DNA of 64,000 nucleotides, from the NCBI GenBank assembly GCA_009841045.1, contig VXMO01000002.1:1-64000 (forward strand). Direction: 5' to 3'. The notes beneath the pieces were generated by a model that saw only the letters and a list, made by a program, of their open reading frames with translations, made no database searches and had not been told where the DNA came from. Origin of the DNA: Dehalococcoidia bacterium (lineage in GTDB: Bacteria > Chloroflexota > Dehalococcoidia > UBA6926). A program made the translations under genes and the position numbers. Positions 25,270 through 34,067 of this stretch are shown piece by piece (the stretch's first letter is position 1; every line of letters starts with the position of its first letter).

Positions 25270-25298
25270 TTGACTCATTGAGACACGCATTCTAGAAT
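25270..25298 (+). promoter_or_regulatory. Sigma70-type promoter of the glutaredoxin gene
   Basis: TTGACT (25270-25275) and TAGAAT (25293-25298) with an ideal 17-bp spacer, in the gap after the divergent CCA gene. Transcription would start near 25305, giving a leader of about 47 nt to the GTG at 25352. Confidence 0.65.
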
Positions 25299-25351
25299 CA
25301 TTGGGAGAATCAATGTGCTTCGGATTTCACGGAGCTCAATGGAGGTTTTTG

Positions 25352-25591
25352 GTGGCAACACAAGTTGGAACAAAGCCAATTGTCTACACCTTGACAACGT
25401 GCCCTGCGTGCGTCGTGATGAAAGAGGATTGGACGAAACAAGGTATCGAGTTTGAAGAGCGTCAGGTTGACGAGAACCAGGCGTGGCTCGATGAAGCCCG
25501 AATCTATGGCGATGTCGTCCCTATCGTTGTTTACCCGGATGGCAAGGTCACCATGGGTTATAAGGACATGATTAGTTGCAATATCGGCTAA
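25352..25591 (+). CDS. Glutaredoxin-like thiol-disulfide oxidoreductase
   Basis: A 79-residue single-domain glutaredoxin. The active site is CPAC (LTTCPACVVMK), followed by the beta strand IEFEERQVD, the cis-Pro region VVPIVVYPDGKV and a C-terminal GYKDM. The size and CPxC suggest an NrdH-like or Chloroflexota-type small glutaredoxin that reduces disulfides in cytoplasmic proteins. The GTG start at 25352 is chosen because GGAGG sits 6 nt upstream (25341-25345); longer in-frame starts to 25301 would include the predicted transcription start. An extra Cys occurs near the C-terminus (ISCNIG). The thioredoxin-like gene follows after 52 bp, probably on the same transcript. Confidence 0.85.
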   Translation: MATQVGTKPIVYTLTTCPACVVMKEDWTKQGIEFEERQVDENQAWLDEARIYGDVVPIVVYPDGKVTMGYKDMISCNIG

Positions 25592-25643
25592 CCCGTCGCC
25601 TAAGCGGTATGCGGCTGCAATTTGGAGAATCGGAGGAAAAACG

Positions 25644-26225
25644 ATGGCTGAGAAGACGACTGTTGTCACTCCTGAGCGCTTTGGTTCGGGTTTTACATAT
25701 GACGACTACATTGAGCAGATCAAGGTCAACAAGGACAGGTTTGAGCATTACTACAACAGTGCCCGACTCTCGGATGATGACGTGGCGTTTTTCCGCCGAG
25801 CGAAGGATGCCGGCGCGACAAAGATGTTGATTCTTGGGGAGGATTGGTGTCCTGATGTTTTCCGCGGGATGCCGGTTCTCGCAAAGATCGCCGAAGCGGC
25901 CGGCATGGAAGTTAGCGTCTTCCCGCGAGATGAGAACCTTGACATCATGAATGAATTCCTCAAGAACGGTGAGTTCATGTCCATCCCCGTGCCCGTGTTT
26001 TACACCGACGATCTCGAAGAGATTGCGCATTGGCATGAGCGACCCGAGTCCGCCGATGAAGAAATGCCGAAGATCACTGAAGAAGTGAAGGCTGAGATCG
26101 GTGACGAAGATGAGCAGGAGTTCCGTCGCACAGTGCGTGAGCGGACACAGGCTCGCTACCCGGCATGGCAGGTGGAGACTGTCAGAGAGCTGCGAGAGTT
26201 GCTCGCTGAGAAACTGTCCCTATAA
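25644..26225 (+). CDS. Thioredoxin-like family protein
   Basis: A 193-residue protein resembling the Thioredoxin_9 family (PF14595). After a helical N-terminal region (YDDYIEQIKVNKDRFEHYY) the thioredoxin fold is marked by KMLILGEDWCPDVFRGMP, a single-cysteine version (WCPDV) of the usual CxxC, and by the SIPVPVFYTDD cis-Pro strand. With one active-site Cys it is unlikely to be a general disulfide reductase; peroxide sensing or mixed-disulfide chemistry with the adjacent glutaredoxin is possible. The C-terminal third is acidic and helical. A good ribosome site (GGAGG, about 7 nt) precedes the ATG. A strong terminator follows 22 bp after the stop. Confidence 0.8.
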   Translation: MAEKTTVVTPERFGSGFTYDDYIEQIKVNKDRFEHYYNSARLSDDDVAFFRRAKDAGATKMLILGEDWCPDVFRGMPVLAKIAEAAGMEVSVFPRDENLDIMNEFLKNGEFMSIPVPVFYTDDLEEIAHWHERPESADEEMPKITEEVKAEIGDEDEQEFRRTVRERTQARYPAWQVETVRELRELLAEKLSL

Positions 26226-26247
26226 GAGCTTGGTTCGACTGATATTG

Positions 26248-26282
26248 AAGGGACGGGGCACATGCCCCGTCCCTTCCTTTTG
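26248..26282 (+). terminator. Rho-independent terminator after the redox pair
   Basis: AAGGGACGGGGCA (26248-26260) is perfectly complementary to TGCCCCGTCCCTT (26263-26275), followed by CCTTTT. A 13-bp GC-rich stem plus T-run immediately after the thioredoxin-like gene is a textbook terminator. Confidence 0.88.
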
Positions 26283-26416
26283 GTTCCGCTGCTAACGTTC
26301 ACGGACGCAACGACGTTCGAATAGACAGTGTGCTGTGGCGGCGCGGCCTATCGCTGATGACACCCGCCCCGGCGGTGATTCAGGCGCCCTCTGGGGCAAA
26401 TTGAGGTGTGTAGCGG

Positions 26417-28111
26417 ATGGCGACGATCAAGCGTCTGCGGTTGTGGCAAATCATTGTGATCATCGGCATATTGATTCTTGGTTTCGGCGGCGGCACATAT
26501 GTCATCAATGCACAGTTGTCAGGCAGTCAAGCCGCAGAAGGCCTCACGGAAAATGAGCAACTTGTGGCGGTGACGCGCGGAGACCTGATCAACCAGGTGC
26601 AGACGGGCGGCACGCTTACGCTGCCGCATCGGGAATCCATACGCCTGGGCGCTGGCTCCATCGTCAAGGATGTGCTTGTTGAAGAAGGGCAAGCCGTCAT
26701 AGAGGGGCAGGCCCTCTTCACATTGGATGACGCAACCGTCGCGCAGCATGACATGGAAATCGCCAAGGCTAGGATTGCGCTGCGCGACGCACAGGACGCT
26801 CTAGCGAATCTGCTCCCAGACGCGCAAGCGGACTTGGCCGCTGCCGAAGATGACATCACCGATGGGGAGCGAATCCTTGGTGACCTCGATAAGGAACACC
26901 GGGACAAAATCGATACCGCGCAGGATGCCGTTGATGAACAGCAAGAACTGTATCGAGACATCTTCGCCGCATGGCTGGGCGTCACCCTCGAAGAACATGA
27001 ATCGTCAATGCCTCCAAATGAGCTATTGACGCGATGGGGAGCCAACCTGAAGGAACTGCTCATTGAGACCGTTGGTGCCGATAGCGTGAGGGGTGTCTAT
27101 TCCAGAGGCGCTCCGGCAGACGATCCTACAACCAGATGGTCGGAAACCATTGTCTACGGCATCGTCAACTTCTACCCGGGTCAGATCGTCGCTACATGCG
27201 AGAGCACTGACGCCCACCCGCTCAACGGGCACTGCCTGCAAAAGGGATTTGATGATGCCTGGGACGCGTTGACGACAGCTCGCGACAACCTCGATAGCGC
27301 GGTTACCGCTAGAGATACCGTGATAAAGGACGCGCAGACCAAGCTGGACGCCGCGCGGGAGGAGCGCGACCGGATGTTGCTAGCCGTGCGTGATGCAAGT
27401 GAAGGAAACGAAGGATACGCCCGTCAACTCAAGGAGGCTGAACTCGCGACGGCGCAGGTTGCTCTGCAAGACGCGCTGCAGCAACGTGAAGAAGCGACCG
27501 TTCGCGCGCCAATCGACGGCATTGTCGCCGTCCTCAATGCGGTTCCGGGCGAGGAGCTTGACGTGGAATCACGGATTGCGGTTGAGATTATTGACACGTC
27601 CACCGTGGAGCTTTCAGGGCAAGTGGATGAGACCGACGTGCTGCGAATCAGCTACGGAGATCCGGCAGAAATCACCCTGGACGCGATGCCTCGGCAAGTA
27701 TTCACCGGCTCCATATCGTCAATTTCGTCCGCCGCTCAGCTTCAACAAGGAATCGCGGTCTTTACGGTGTTAGTACGCATTGACGTTCCACCGGATGTTG
27801 ACCTACGCGAGGGTATGAATGCGAACGCCCGCATGGCCGTGGAGGAGGAGTTCAACGTCTTGCTGGTTCCTGTGCAATCGATTTACGGCACCTTCCAGGA
27901 GCCAATCCTCCGTGTCATGTCGGACGGCGAGACAACATCGCGCCCGGTGACGCTGGGGGGCAATGACGGCTTCTGGGTTGTTATCGACAGCGGCGCGAGT
28001 GAGGGCGAAGAGGTCATCATGCACGTGTCCGAGGCGGATGAATTCGGCGTGTTCGGTGGCGGCCCTGGATTCCAGCGCCAAACCACCCGGACTGTCCGGG
28101 TAGTCAACTAG
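26417..28111 (+). CDS. MacA/HlyD-type periplasmic adaptor protein of an ABC exporter
   Basis: 564 residues. An N-terminal membrane anchor (IIVIIGILILGFGGGTYVI) is followed by a biotinyl-lipoyl half-domain (VLVEEGQAVIEGQALFTLDD), a long coiled-coil hairpin rich in A/D/E/R (about 110-350, split by a globular insert of about 100 residues), the second lipoyl half (VRAPIDGIVAVLNAVPGEEL), and beta-barrel and membrane-proximal domains. It belongs to the MacA-like adaptors that link an inner-membrane ABC transporter to the outside. In a presumed monoderm it would extend into the cell wall. The ATPase and FtsX-type permease follow. The hairpin insert (about residues 170-280) is unusual for short MacA proteins. 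Confidence 0.88.
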   Translation: MATIKRLRLWQIIVIIGILILGFGGGTYVINAQLSGSQAAEGLTENEQLVAVTRGDLINQVQTGGTLTLPHRESIRLGAGSIVKDVLVEEGQAVIEGQALFTLDDATVAQHDMEIAKARIALRDAQDALANLLPDAQADLAAAEDDITDGERILGDLDKEHRDKIDTAQDAVDEQQELYRDIFAAWLGVTLEEHESSMPPNELLTRWGANLKELLIETVGADSVRGVYSRGAPADDPTTRWSETIVYGIVNFYPGQIVATCESTDAHPLNGHCLQKGFDDAWDALTTARDNLDSAVTARDTVIKDAQTKLDAAREERDRMLLAVRDASEGNEGYARQLKEAELATAQVALQDALQQREEATVRAPIDGIVAVLNAVPGEELDVESRIAVEIIDTSTVELSGQVDETDVLRISYGDPAEITLDAMPRQVFTGSISSISSAAQLQQGIAVFTVLVRIDVPPDVDLREGMNANARMAVEEEFNVLLVPVQSIYGTFQEPILRVMSDGETTSRPVTLGGNDGFWVVIDSGASEGEEVIMHVSEADEFGVFGGGPGFQRQTTRTVRVVN

Positions 28112-28145
28112 CGGCGCTCGAGCGGCGGGCACCCGGAGCGGCGAT

Positions 28146-28826
28146 GTGATTGAACTGGTCAACGTCACCAAGACCTATCGAATGGGTGAGGTTGAGATTG
28201 GCGCCCTGCGTGGTGTCAATCTCACTGTCTATGACGGTGAGATGGTCGCTGTAATGGGGGCCTCGGGCTCCGGCAAATCAACTTTAATGAACATACTCGG
28301 TTGTCTTGACGTTCCCACGTCCGGCCGGTACTCACTGGATGGCGTCAGTATTGGACGACTGTCCGATTCACGGCTGGCGGCGATTCGGAACCGCAAGATC
28401 GGATTTGTGTTTCAGAGCTATAACCTGTTACCGCGTCTCACTGCGGAGTTGAATGTTGAATTGCCGCTGTTGTATGCGAGAAAGGGCGGCAGCGCGCGTT
28501 TGGCGCGGGAGGCGTTGGGGCGTGTCGGACTTGCGGACAGGACGGGCCATCGTCCAACGGAAATGTCCGGCGGGCAACAGCAGAGGGTTGCCATCGCGCG
28601 CGCGTTGGTTAATGAGCCGTCCATCCTGCTTGCGGACGAGCCCACGGGCAACCTGGATTCCCGCTCCAGCCTGGAGATTATCGAACTGCTCAAAGAACTC
28701 AATCAACAATCGGGCATCACCATCATCATCGTCACGCATGAGGAGGACATCGCAGGTTTCGCTGAACGAAGAATCCTGATGCGGGACGGCGAAATCGTCA
28801 ATGATGAGAGAGTGGGGACGGAGTGA
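28146..28826 (+). CDS. MacB/LolD-type ABC transporter ATP-binding protein
   Basis: 226 residues with every ABC ATPase motif: Walker [11 protein letters not shown] loop [10 protein letters not shown], signature [15 protein letters not shown], Walker [14 protein letters not shown] and the H loop VTHEED. It belongs to the MacB/LolD/FtsE group that powers lipoprotein, peptide or macrolide export. The GTG start at 28146 lies 34 bp after the adaptor gene, and its stop overlaps the permease GTG (GTGA), so translation of the ATPase and permease is coupled. Substrate is unknown. Confidence 0.95.
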   Translation: MIELVNVTKTYRMGEVEIGALRGVNLTVYDGEMVAVMGASGSGKSTLMNILGCLDVPTSGRYSLDGVSIGRLSDSRLAAIRNRKIGFVFQSYNLLPRLTAELNVELPLLYARKGGSARLAREALGRVGLADRTGHRPTEMSGGQQQRVAIARALVNEPSILLADEPTGNLDSRSSLEIIELLKELNQQSGITIIIVTHEEDIAGFAERRILMRDGEIVNDERVGTE

Positions 28827-30040
28827 GTCCACAGCGCACGCTCCTCTCCGCCCTGCAGTCCGTGGGGTCGAATAAGCTCCGCAGTTTGCTCACTCTGCTC
28901 GGCATCGTGATCGGCGTGGCGGCGGTGATCTCGCTCATGTCGATTGGGCGTGGCGTACAGGAATCCGTGACGTCGTTCATCCAGGAATTGGGCACCAACA
29001 CCCTCTTCATCAGTCCGTCAGGGGGATCACTGACGCTGGATGACGCGTACGCGCTAGTGGACCCGGTGCTTGCTCCCTCGGTTGACAAGGTTGCGCCGGA
29101 GATCAACTCGTTTGGGGATGTGACCACGATCGATGACTTTGGGGCGCGCAGCCTTTCTGTCGGGATTACGGGTGTGACGCCGGAATATCAGGACGTGCGG
29201 GACTACAGGGTTGCCAACGGAAGCTTCATCAGCATTCCCCATGTTTCTGCGGCGTCCGATGTGGCAGTCCTCGGCTCGCAGGCGGCGGTGGACCTCTTCT
29301 TGGGGCGTAATCCGGTTGGGCAGACCATCACCATCAATGGTCGCAAGATGACCGTCGTCGGCGTGCTGGAAAGCAGGGGAGGAGGGGCGTTTGGTTTTGA
29401 GGACAACAGCGTCCTCATTCCCATCACGACTGCCTACCGCCGTATCGGCGCAGATCGAAGTGTTGAGGGTACCGTCACTGTTGACACCATCAGTGTGCTG
29501 GTCGGCGATGTCGACAACATGGAGCGGGCCGAGGGCGAAGTTAGCCGGATCTTACGTCTGCGGCATCGCATCACGGACGAGGACGACTTTGAGGTCCGGA
29601 ATCAACAGCAAGCGCTGGAAGCGTTTCAGGACACGACGCAGGCCTTTGTGCTTTTCCTGGGTTCGATTGCAGGAATCTCCCTGATCGTTGGTGGTATAGG
29701 GATCATGAACATCATGCTGGTCTCCGTCACTGAACGGACAAGAGAAATCGGTATCCGCAAAGCGGTGGGAGCTCGACGCTGGGACATACTTTCGCAGTTC
29801 GTGCTGGAGGCGGTCCTTCTGAGTCTGGGCGGCGGTATCATCGGCGTCTTGCTGGGCATGCTTGTCGCGCAAGGAATGAACGTCACGCTGTTGGCCCAAG
29901 AAGAAATTCGCACGGTTGTCAGCACGGATATCACCGCCCTTGCCCTGGGCGTTTCAATGCTCATAGGACTGGTTTTCGGTATCTATCCTGCGATGCGGGC
30001 CGCCGCGCTGCATCCAATAGAGGCACTGCGATACGAGTAG
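28823..30040 (+). CDS. FtsX/MacB-type ABC transporter permease
   Basis: A 405-residue permease with one N-terminal transmembrane helix ([21 protein letters not shown]), a large outside MacB_PCD domain (about 45-265) and three C-terminal helices ([21 protein letters not shown], a segment near 325-350, and [19 protein letters not shown]). The [15 protein letters not shown] motif is diagnostic of MacB permeases. It acts mechanically on substrates outside the membrane together with the adaptor and ATPase encoded upstream. The substrate cannot be told from sequence. Confidence 0.93.
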   Translation: MSPQRTLLSALQSVGSNKLRSLLTLLGIVIGVAAVISLMSIGRGVQESVTSFIQELGTNTLFISPSGGSLTLDDAYALVDPVLAPSVDKVAPEINSFGDVTTIDDFGARSLSVGITGVTPEYQDVRDYRVANGSFISIPHVSAASDVAVLGSQAAVDLFLGRNPVGQTITINGRKMTVVGVLESRGGGAFGFEDNSVLIPITTAYRRIGADRSVEGTVTVDTISVLVGDVDNMERAEGEVSRILRLRHRITDEDDFEVRNQQQALEAFQDTTQAFVLFLGSIAGISLIVGGIGIMNIMLVSVTERTREIGIRKAVGARRWDILSQFVLEAVLLSLGGGIIGVLLGMLVAQGMNVTLLAQEEIRTVVSTDITALALGVSMLIGLVFGIYPAMRAAALHPIEALRYE

Positions 30041-30051
30041 GGGATGGCAAG

Positions 30052-30723
30052 ATGGACGATCAACCGATTGAATCGACAGACAAGGAACAGATCGGCGGGC
30101 CGGGCGCTCGAGTATTTGTGGGAATCGCCGGGCTGGTGTTGGTCGTCGGATTGAGCATAGGCGGCGCCTTTGGAATCGGTGTACAGGTTGGACAATCGCA
30201 GACGGAGGATGTGGAAGAAGTTCCACCGCTGGCGATAACCGCTGAGGAGCCGGGGGCTGTCCCGGAGTCGGACGAGGACGCCGATACGGAGATCGTGACG
30301 TTCGGGCCGGGCGATGGCGAGATTCCGCCGGAGGCAATTCAGCAGATGCGGGCACAGGGCGCGACTGAGGCTGACATAGCCGCCATACGTACTCAGTTCA
30401 GACAGTTCCAACGCGGCGAAGGCGCGGGTTTCCCGCAGGGGCGCCCGGGATTCTTGGCAGGAACGGGCGATACGGATAATGGGGAAATCGGGACGCGCAT
30501 GAACGGGACCATTGAGTCCATAGACGGGAACACGATTACCTTGATGACGCCAACGGGCTTGCAGCGTATATCGACGATTTCCGGGACCCGTATCACCGTC
30601 ACGCAATCGGGCGAAATCGATGACCTGGGCATCGGTGACCGGGTAACAGTCGCCGTCGTCCCCGGCCCTGAAGAAGACGTGCTGGAGGCTGCAAGCATCA
30701 CCGCGATTTCTGCCGACGAATAG
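30052..30723 (+). CDS. Membrane-anchored protein with DUF5666-like beta domain
   Basis: 223 residues. One transmembrane helix (about residues 22-45, VGIAGLVLVVGLSIGGAFGIG) is followed by an acidic, Pro/Glu-rich outside linker and a C-terminal beta domain of about 75 residues (MNGTIESIDGNTITLMTP, ITVTQSGEIDDLGIGDRVTV) that resembles DUF5666 repeats. The function of that domain is unknown. The gene lies 11 bp after the permease and is probably the fourth member of the exporter operon, so it may be an accessory or a cargo sensor. hisC begins 24 bp later. Confidence 0.7.
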   Translation: MDDQPIESTDKEQIGGPGARVFVGIAGLVLVVGLSIGGAFGIGVQVGQSQTEDVEEVPPLAITAEEPGAVPESDEDADTEIVTFGPGDGEIPPEAIQQMRAQGATEADIAAIRTQFRQFQRGEGAGFPQGRPGFLAGTGDTDNGEIGTRMNGTIESIDGNTITLMTPTGLQRISTISGTRITVTQSGEIDDLGIGDRVTVAVVPGPEEDVLEAASITAISADE

Positions 30724-30747
30724 GCAGCATGCAATAATAGAGACGCT

Positions 30748-31869
30748 ATGACAGCTCAGCGCACGCGTCTTTCAGTTCCCCTTCTTGACCGACTTGTGCC
30801 CCGCTACCGGGACATGAAACCGTATGAACCTGTCGCGCCGCCGGAGCGGCTTCAAGCGGAGAGTGATGCAGGCGAAGAAGGTATCGTCCGGCTCAACGCC
30901 AACGAGAATCCCTACGGCCCTCCGCCCCGCGTCCGAGCGCTCATAGAATCGTTCGATGCCGCCAACATCTACCCGGACCCGGATCACGCTTCGCTGCGAG
31001 CCTGCCTTGCGGAATACACGGGTTTCGCTGCGGAGCGCATCGTCGCTGGGTCGGGAAGCGACGAGCTCATTGCCCTGTTGGCACGGTTATTCGTGGGGTC
31101 TGAGGACACAATCGTTGCTGCGACACCGACCTTTGGCATGTACGCGGTCGAGACCGACCTTGCTGGCGCTCGCTTTGTTGGTGTGCCGCGCAGCCAGGAT
31201 GATTTCTCCATTGACCTGCCCGCTCTGGTGGACGCGGCACGTACGGCATCGATCGTGTTTTTCTCAACACCAAATAACCCCACCGGGAACAGCGTGACCG
31301 AAGAAGAGATTCGAGCCGTCGCTGAGACTGAGGTCCTCACGATTGTTGATGAGGCGTACGCGGAATTCTCCGGAAAGTCGCTCATGCACTTGGTGGATGA
31401 GTACCCCAATGTTATCTTTCTGCGAACGTTCAGCAAGTGGGCGGGGCTGGCAGGGCTGCGTGTCGGCTATGGCATTTTCCCCGCTGAGCTGGCGGCCATC
31501 CTCATGACCGTCAAGCCTCCATACAACGTCAACACGTTGGCGCAGGTAGCGGCCATTGCCGCCATCGAAGACCTGGAAACAGCCATGGCGACGGTAAATC
31601 TCATCGTGAAAGAGCGCGCCGTCTTGCTAGATGGGTTGCGTTCACTGCCGAGTGTCCAGGTTTTCCCGTCGGACGCCAATTTCCTGCTCGTGCGCTTCTT
31701 GGAGCACAGCGCCAAAGAGTTGCACGCCTCACTACTGAAGCGCGGCATCGCCCTCAGGCACTTCAACACGCCGGAATTGCGCGACTGCATCCGCATATCT
31801 GTTGGCAGGCCGCGGGACCATGAGCGCCTGCTTGAGGCCATGCGTGAGGAAATGGAGGCCGAGAAGTGA
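30748..31869 (+). CDS. hisC: Histidinol-phosphate aminotransferase
   Basis: A 373-residue fold-type I PLP enzyme. Recognised features are the N-terminal LNANENPYGPPP, the GSGSDELI loop, STPNNPTGN, DEAYAEF and the PLP lysine in RTFSKWAGLAGLRVGYG; the C-terminal IRISVGRP binds substrate phosphate. It converts imidazole acetol phosphate to histidinol phosphate in histidine synthesis. It overlaps hisB by 4 bp (GTGA). The remaining his genes in the window, hisG and hisD, lie 19 kb away. Confidence 0.94.
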   Translation: MTAQRTRLSVPLLDRLVPRYRDMKPYEPVAPPERLQAESDAGEEGIVRLNANENPYGPPPRVRALIESFDAANIYPDPDHASLRACLAEYTGFAAERIVAGSGSDELIALLARLFVGSEDTIVAATPTFGMYAVETDLAGARFVGVPRSQDDFSIDLPALVDAARTASIVFFSTPNNPTGNSVTEEEIRAVAETEVLTIVDEAYAEFSGKSLMHLVDEYPNVIFLRTFSKWAGLAGLRVGYGIFPAELAAILMTVKPPYNVNTLAQVAAIAAIEDLETAMATVNLIVKERAVLLDGLRSLPSVQVFPSDANFLLVRFLEHSAKELHASLLKRGIALRHFNTPELRDCIRISVGRPRDHERLLEAMREEMEAEK

Positions 31870-32483
31870 CAGGGCAGGAATCGGCTGCGCCCCGCCAGGC
31901 CACCGTGCGGCGCGAGACACGGGAGACCATCGTCGAAGTATCAATCAACCTTGATGGACGCGCCCAACACGACGTGAGCACCGGCTCCCTGATGCTAGAC
32001 CATCTGATTGATCAGCTGGGTCGGCACAGCGGCTTCGATCTCACAGTGCGCGCTGAGGGCTTGAATGACCCCGATGGGCACCATACCGCGGAAGACACCG
32101 GCATCGTGATTGGGCGTGCTCTCGCCGAGGCTCTGGGAGACCGCACTGGCATTCGTCGCATGGCGCATGAGACAGTCCCGTTGGATGACGCGTTAACGAC
32201 ATCCGTTGTGGACTTGGGCGGGCGCGGTTACGCAGCCATCGGCCTTCAGTTCAGCACGGGAATGATTGGCGACCTTCGGTCGGAGTTGGTCGGCCACGTG
32301 CTGGAGTCCATCGCGCGCGAGGCGCGCATCAATTTGCATGTTGTCCAGCACGCCGGCGTCAATGACCACCACCTCGCTGAAGCCACGTTCAAGGCTCTGG
32401 CCAAGGCGCTGGATACGGCCACACGCCGCGATGAGCGGTTCGCGGGCATCGCGCCCTCTACCAAAGGCACACTGACGGACTAG
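31866..32483 (+). CDS. hisB: Imidazoleglycerol-phosphate dehydratase
   Basis: 205 residues, the monofunctional dehydratase without the phosphatase domain of enterobacterial HisB. Metal-binding motifs HHTAEDTGIVIG and, in the second half, NDHHLAEATFKALAKAL are intact, and LDHLIDQLGRHSGFDL matches the first repeat. It dehydrates imidazole glycerol phosphate to imidazole acetol phosphate, the substrate of the HisC encoded immediately upstream. The GTG start is coupled to the hisC stop. The stop lies 3 bp from the stop of the oppositely oriented purS. Confidence 0.95.
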   Translation: MTGQESAAPRQATVRRETRETIVEVSINLDGRAQHDVSTGSLMLDHLIDQLGRHSGFDLTVRAEGLNDPDGHHTAEDTGIVIGRALAEALGDRTGIRRMAHETVPLDDALTTSVVDLGGRGYAAIGLQFSTGMIGDLRSELVGHVLESIAREARINLHVVQHAGVNDHHLAEATFKALAKALDTATRRDERFAGIAPSTKGTLTD

Positions 32484-32486
32484 CTG

Positions 32487-32747
32487 CTAGTCGCCTTCCA
32501 CAACCTCGAACCGATAGTCCTCAATCACGGGATTCGCAAGCAGTTGGCGGCACATCTCCGTCGTCCGTGACTCGGCCGCCTCCTGCGACGAGGCCTCTCC
32601 AAGCTGCACCTCAAGATAACGTCCCGCCCGCACGGCTGAAACGGAATGGTAGCCCAGGCTCCTCAGCCCACCCAGGATTGACAGCCCCTGTGGATCGACA
32701 ACGCCCGGCTTGGGTGTGACGTAGATGCGTGCAAGATAGCTCGGCAT
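32487..32747 (-). CDS. purS: Phosphoribosylformylglycinamidine synthase subunit PurS
   Basis: An 86-residue PurS: YLARIYVTPKPGVVDPQGLSIL at the start, then a conserved GYHSVSAVRAGRYLEVQL and a C-terminal LLANPVIEDYRFEVVEG. PurS bridges PurL and PurQ in the fourth step of purine synthesis. It is the last gene of a leftward purC-(membrane protein)-purS group; purQ and purL are not in the window. It faces hisB with a 3-bp gap, leaving no room for a terminator. Confidence 0.93.
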   Translation of the reverse strand: MPSYLARIYVTPKPGVVDPQGLSILGGLRSLGYHSVSAVRAGRYLEVQLGEASSQEAAESRTTEMCRQLLANPVIEDYRFEVVEGD

Positions 32748-32774
32748 TTTGGGGGTGGCCGTGTCGCCTGCCGC

Positions 32775-33020
32775 TTAGTTCTGCGCGGAGTTGCCCGCGT
32801 TGTTTGTATGACTGCGACGGCGTACTCGCTGAACGGCCATGACGCCCAGCGTTCCGGCAAGGGTGCCGAATATCACAGGCAGGAAGAGTTTGACCGTGAT
32901 CGGCATCTCATCGAACTGGGAGGCGCCCCACACAGTATTGATTGCGCCCACGATGGTGTAAACCATGATTGCCGCCGCGACCGCGATAAGCGTGCCGCCA
33001 ACAACTCGCCCGATGCTCAC
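32775..33020 (-). CDS. Small two-helix membrane protein
   Basis: An 81-residue protein with two predicted transmembrane helices (VVGGTLIAVAAAIMVYTIVGA and VKLFLPVIFGTLAGTLGVMA) and a basic, Asn-rich tail. No family is recognised. Its ATG overlaps the purC stop by 4 bp, and purS follows after 27 bp, so it is co-transcribed with purine genes, which is odd for a membrane protein. A link with nucleobase transport is conceivable but the protein is too small to be a transporter by itself. Confidence 0.65.
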   Translation of the reverse strand: MSIGRVVGGTLIAVAAAIMVYTIVGAINTVWGASQFDEMPITVKLFLPVIFGTLAGTLGVMAVQRVRRRSHTNNAGNSAQN

Positions 33021-33919
33021 AGGGCAAGCTCCTTGGACGTGAGCCGCTGGTACACATCGCGATACTTGTCAATCGTCTGCTGCACAATATCGTCCGGTAG
33101 CTCCGGCGCGGGCGGTTCGCGATTCCAACCCGACTCCGTCAGCCAATCGCGGATAATCTGTTTGTCAAAGCTCGGCTGTGACTTGCCGGCCTCATAGATG
33201 TTTGCATCCCAATAGCGGGACGAGTCCGGCGTCAACAACTCATCGATCACGGATATTTTGCCGTCGATGATCCCGAATTCAAACTTGGTGTCCGCGAGAA
33301 TTACCCCCATCGCCTTGGCATACTCGGACGCCATCCGATAGAGCGCGACACTGTGCTCTTCAAGCGGCCACGCGATGTTGCCGCCCACCAGCTTCCACAG
33401 CTCGTCCACCGTCAGAGGCAGGTCGTGTCCCGTCTCCTCCTTGGTCGTGGGCGTGAAGAGCGGCTCCTCGAACGCTTGTGAATTAACCATATTCGCGGGC
33501 AGGTCATAGCCCTGGACCGTGCCGGATTTCTGGTATTCCGCCAACGCGGAGCCGGTGATGTATCCGCGGACGACGCACTCAATATCAATGCGCTCGGCCT
33601 TCTTGACCACCATCCCGCGGCGGGCAACCGCCTCATCAAGGTCGCCGAGCTTGTATTGGTTGGCGACCTCCGGCTCATGAGCCATGCCGATAAAGTGGTT
33701 GGGGAACTCGTGCCCGGAACGACGGAACCAGAACGCGGAGATCTCCGAGAGGACGATGCCCCGTCCGGGAACACCTGTCGGCAGAACAACATCAAATGCA
33801 GAGACCCGATCCGTAGCCACCAACAGTAGCATGTCATTGCCGAGGTCATATGTATCGCGTACCTTGCCGCGATGGATCATTGGGAAGTTGAGCTGTGTTT
33901 CAACAAGGGCGTTTGTCAT
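33017..33919 (-). CDS. purC: Phosphoribosylaminoimidazole-succinocarboxamide (SAICAR) synthase
   Basis: A 300-residue SAICAR synthetase of the eukaryote-like long form. Motifs: HRGKVRDTYDLG, TDRVSAFDVVLPTGVPGRG, ECVVRGYITGSALAEYQ, ADTKFEFGI and the DELLTPDSSRYW loop. It condenses CAIR with aspartate in purine synthesis. The ATG at 33919 was preferred over an upstream alternative at 33937. A TACAAT hexamer (minus strand, 33931-33926) lies exactly 6 nt before this ATG and no Shine-Dalgarno is seen, which points to a leaderless transcript. Confidence 0.95.
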   Translation of the reverse strand: MTNALVETQLNFPMIHRGKVRDTYDLGNDMLLLVATDRVSAFDVVLPTGVPGRGIVLSEISAFWFRRSGHEFPNHFIGMAHEPEVANQYKLGDLDEAVARRGMVVKKAERIDIECVVRGYITGSALAEYQKSGTVQGYDLPANMVNSQAFEEPLFTPTTKEETGHDLPLTVDELWKLVGGNIAWPLEEHSVALYRMASEYAKAMGVILADTKFEFGIIDGKISVIDELLTPDSSRYWDANIYEAGKSQPSFDKQIIRDWLTESGWNREPPAPELPDDIVQQTIDKYRDVYQRLTSKELAL

Positions 33920-34067
33920 GGCCTCATTGTAGCGCACAGGATGGGGTCGGCGGGCAATGTTATGTTGCGTTGTGGCGTAGAATTAACGGGTGGTGATGGT
34001 GGTCGCCCTAAGGCCACAGCAGTGATACAGCGCGGGTAAGGTGCCCATATGGGCAGGAGGCAAAGCG

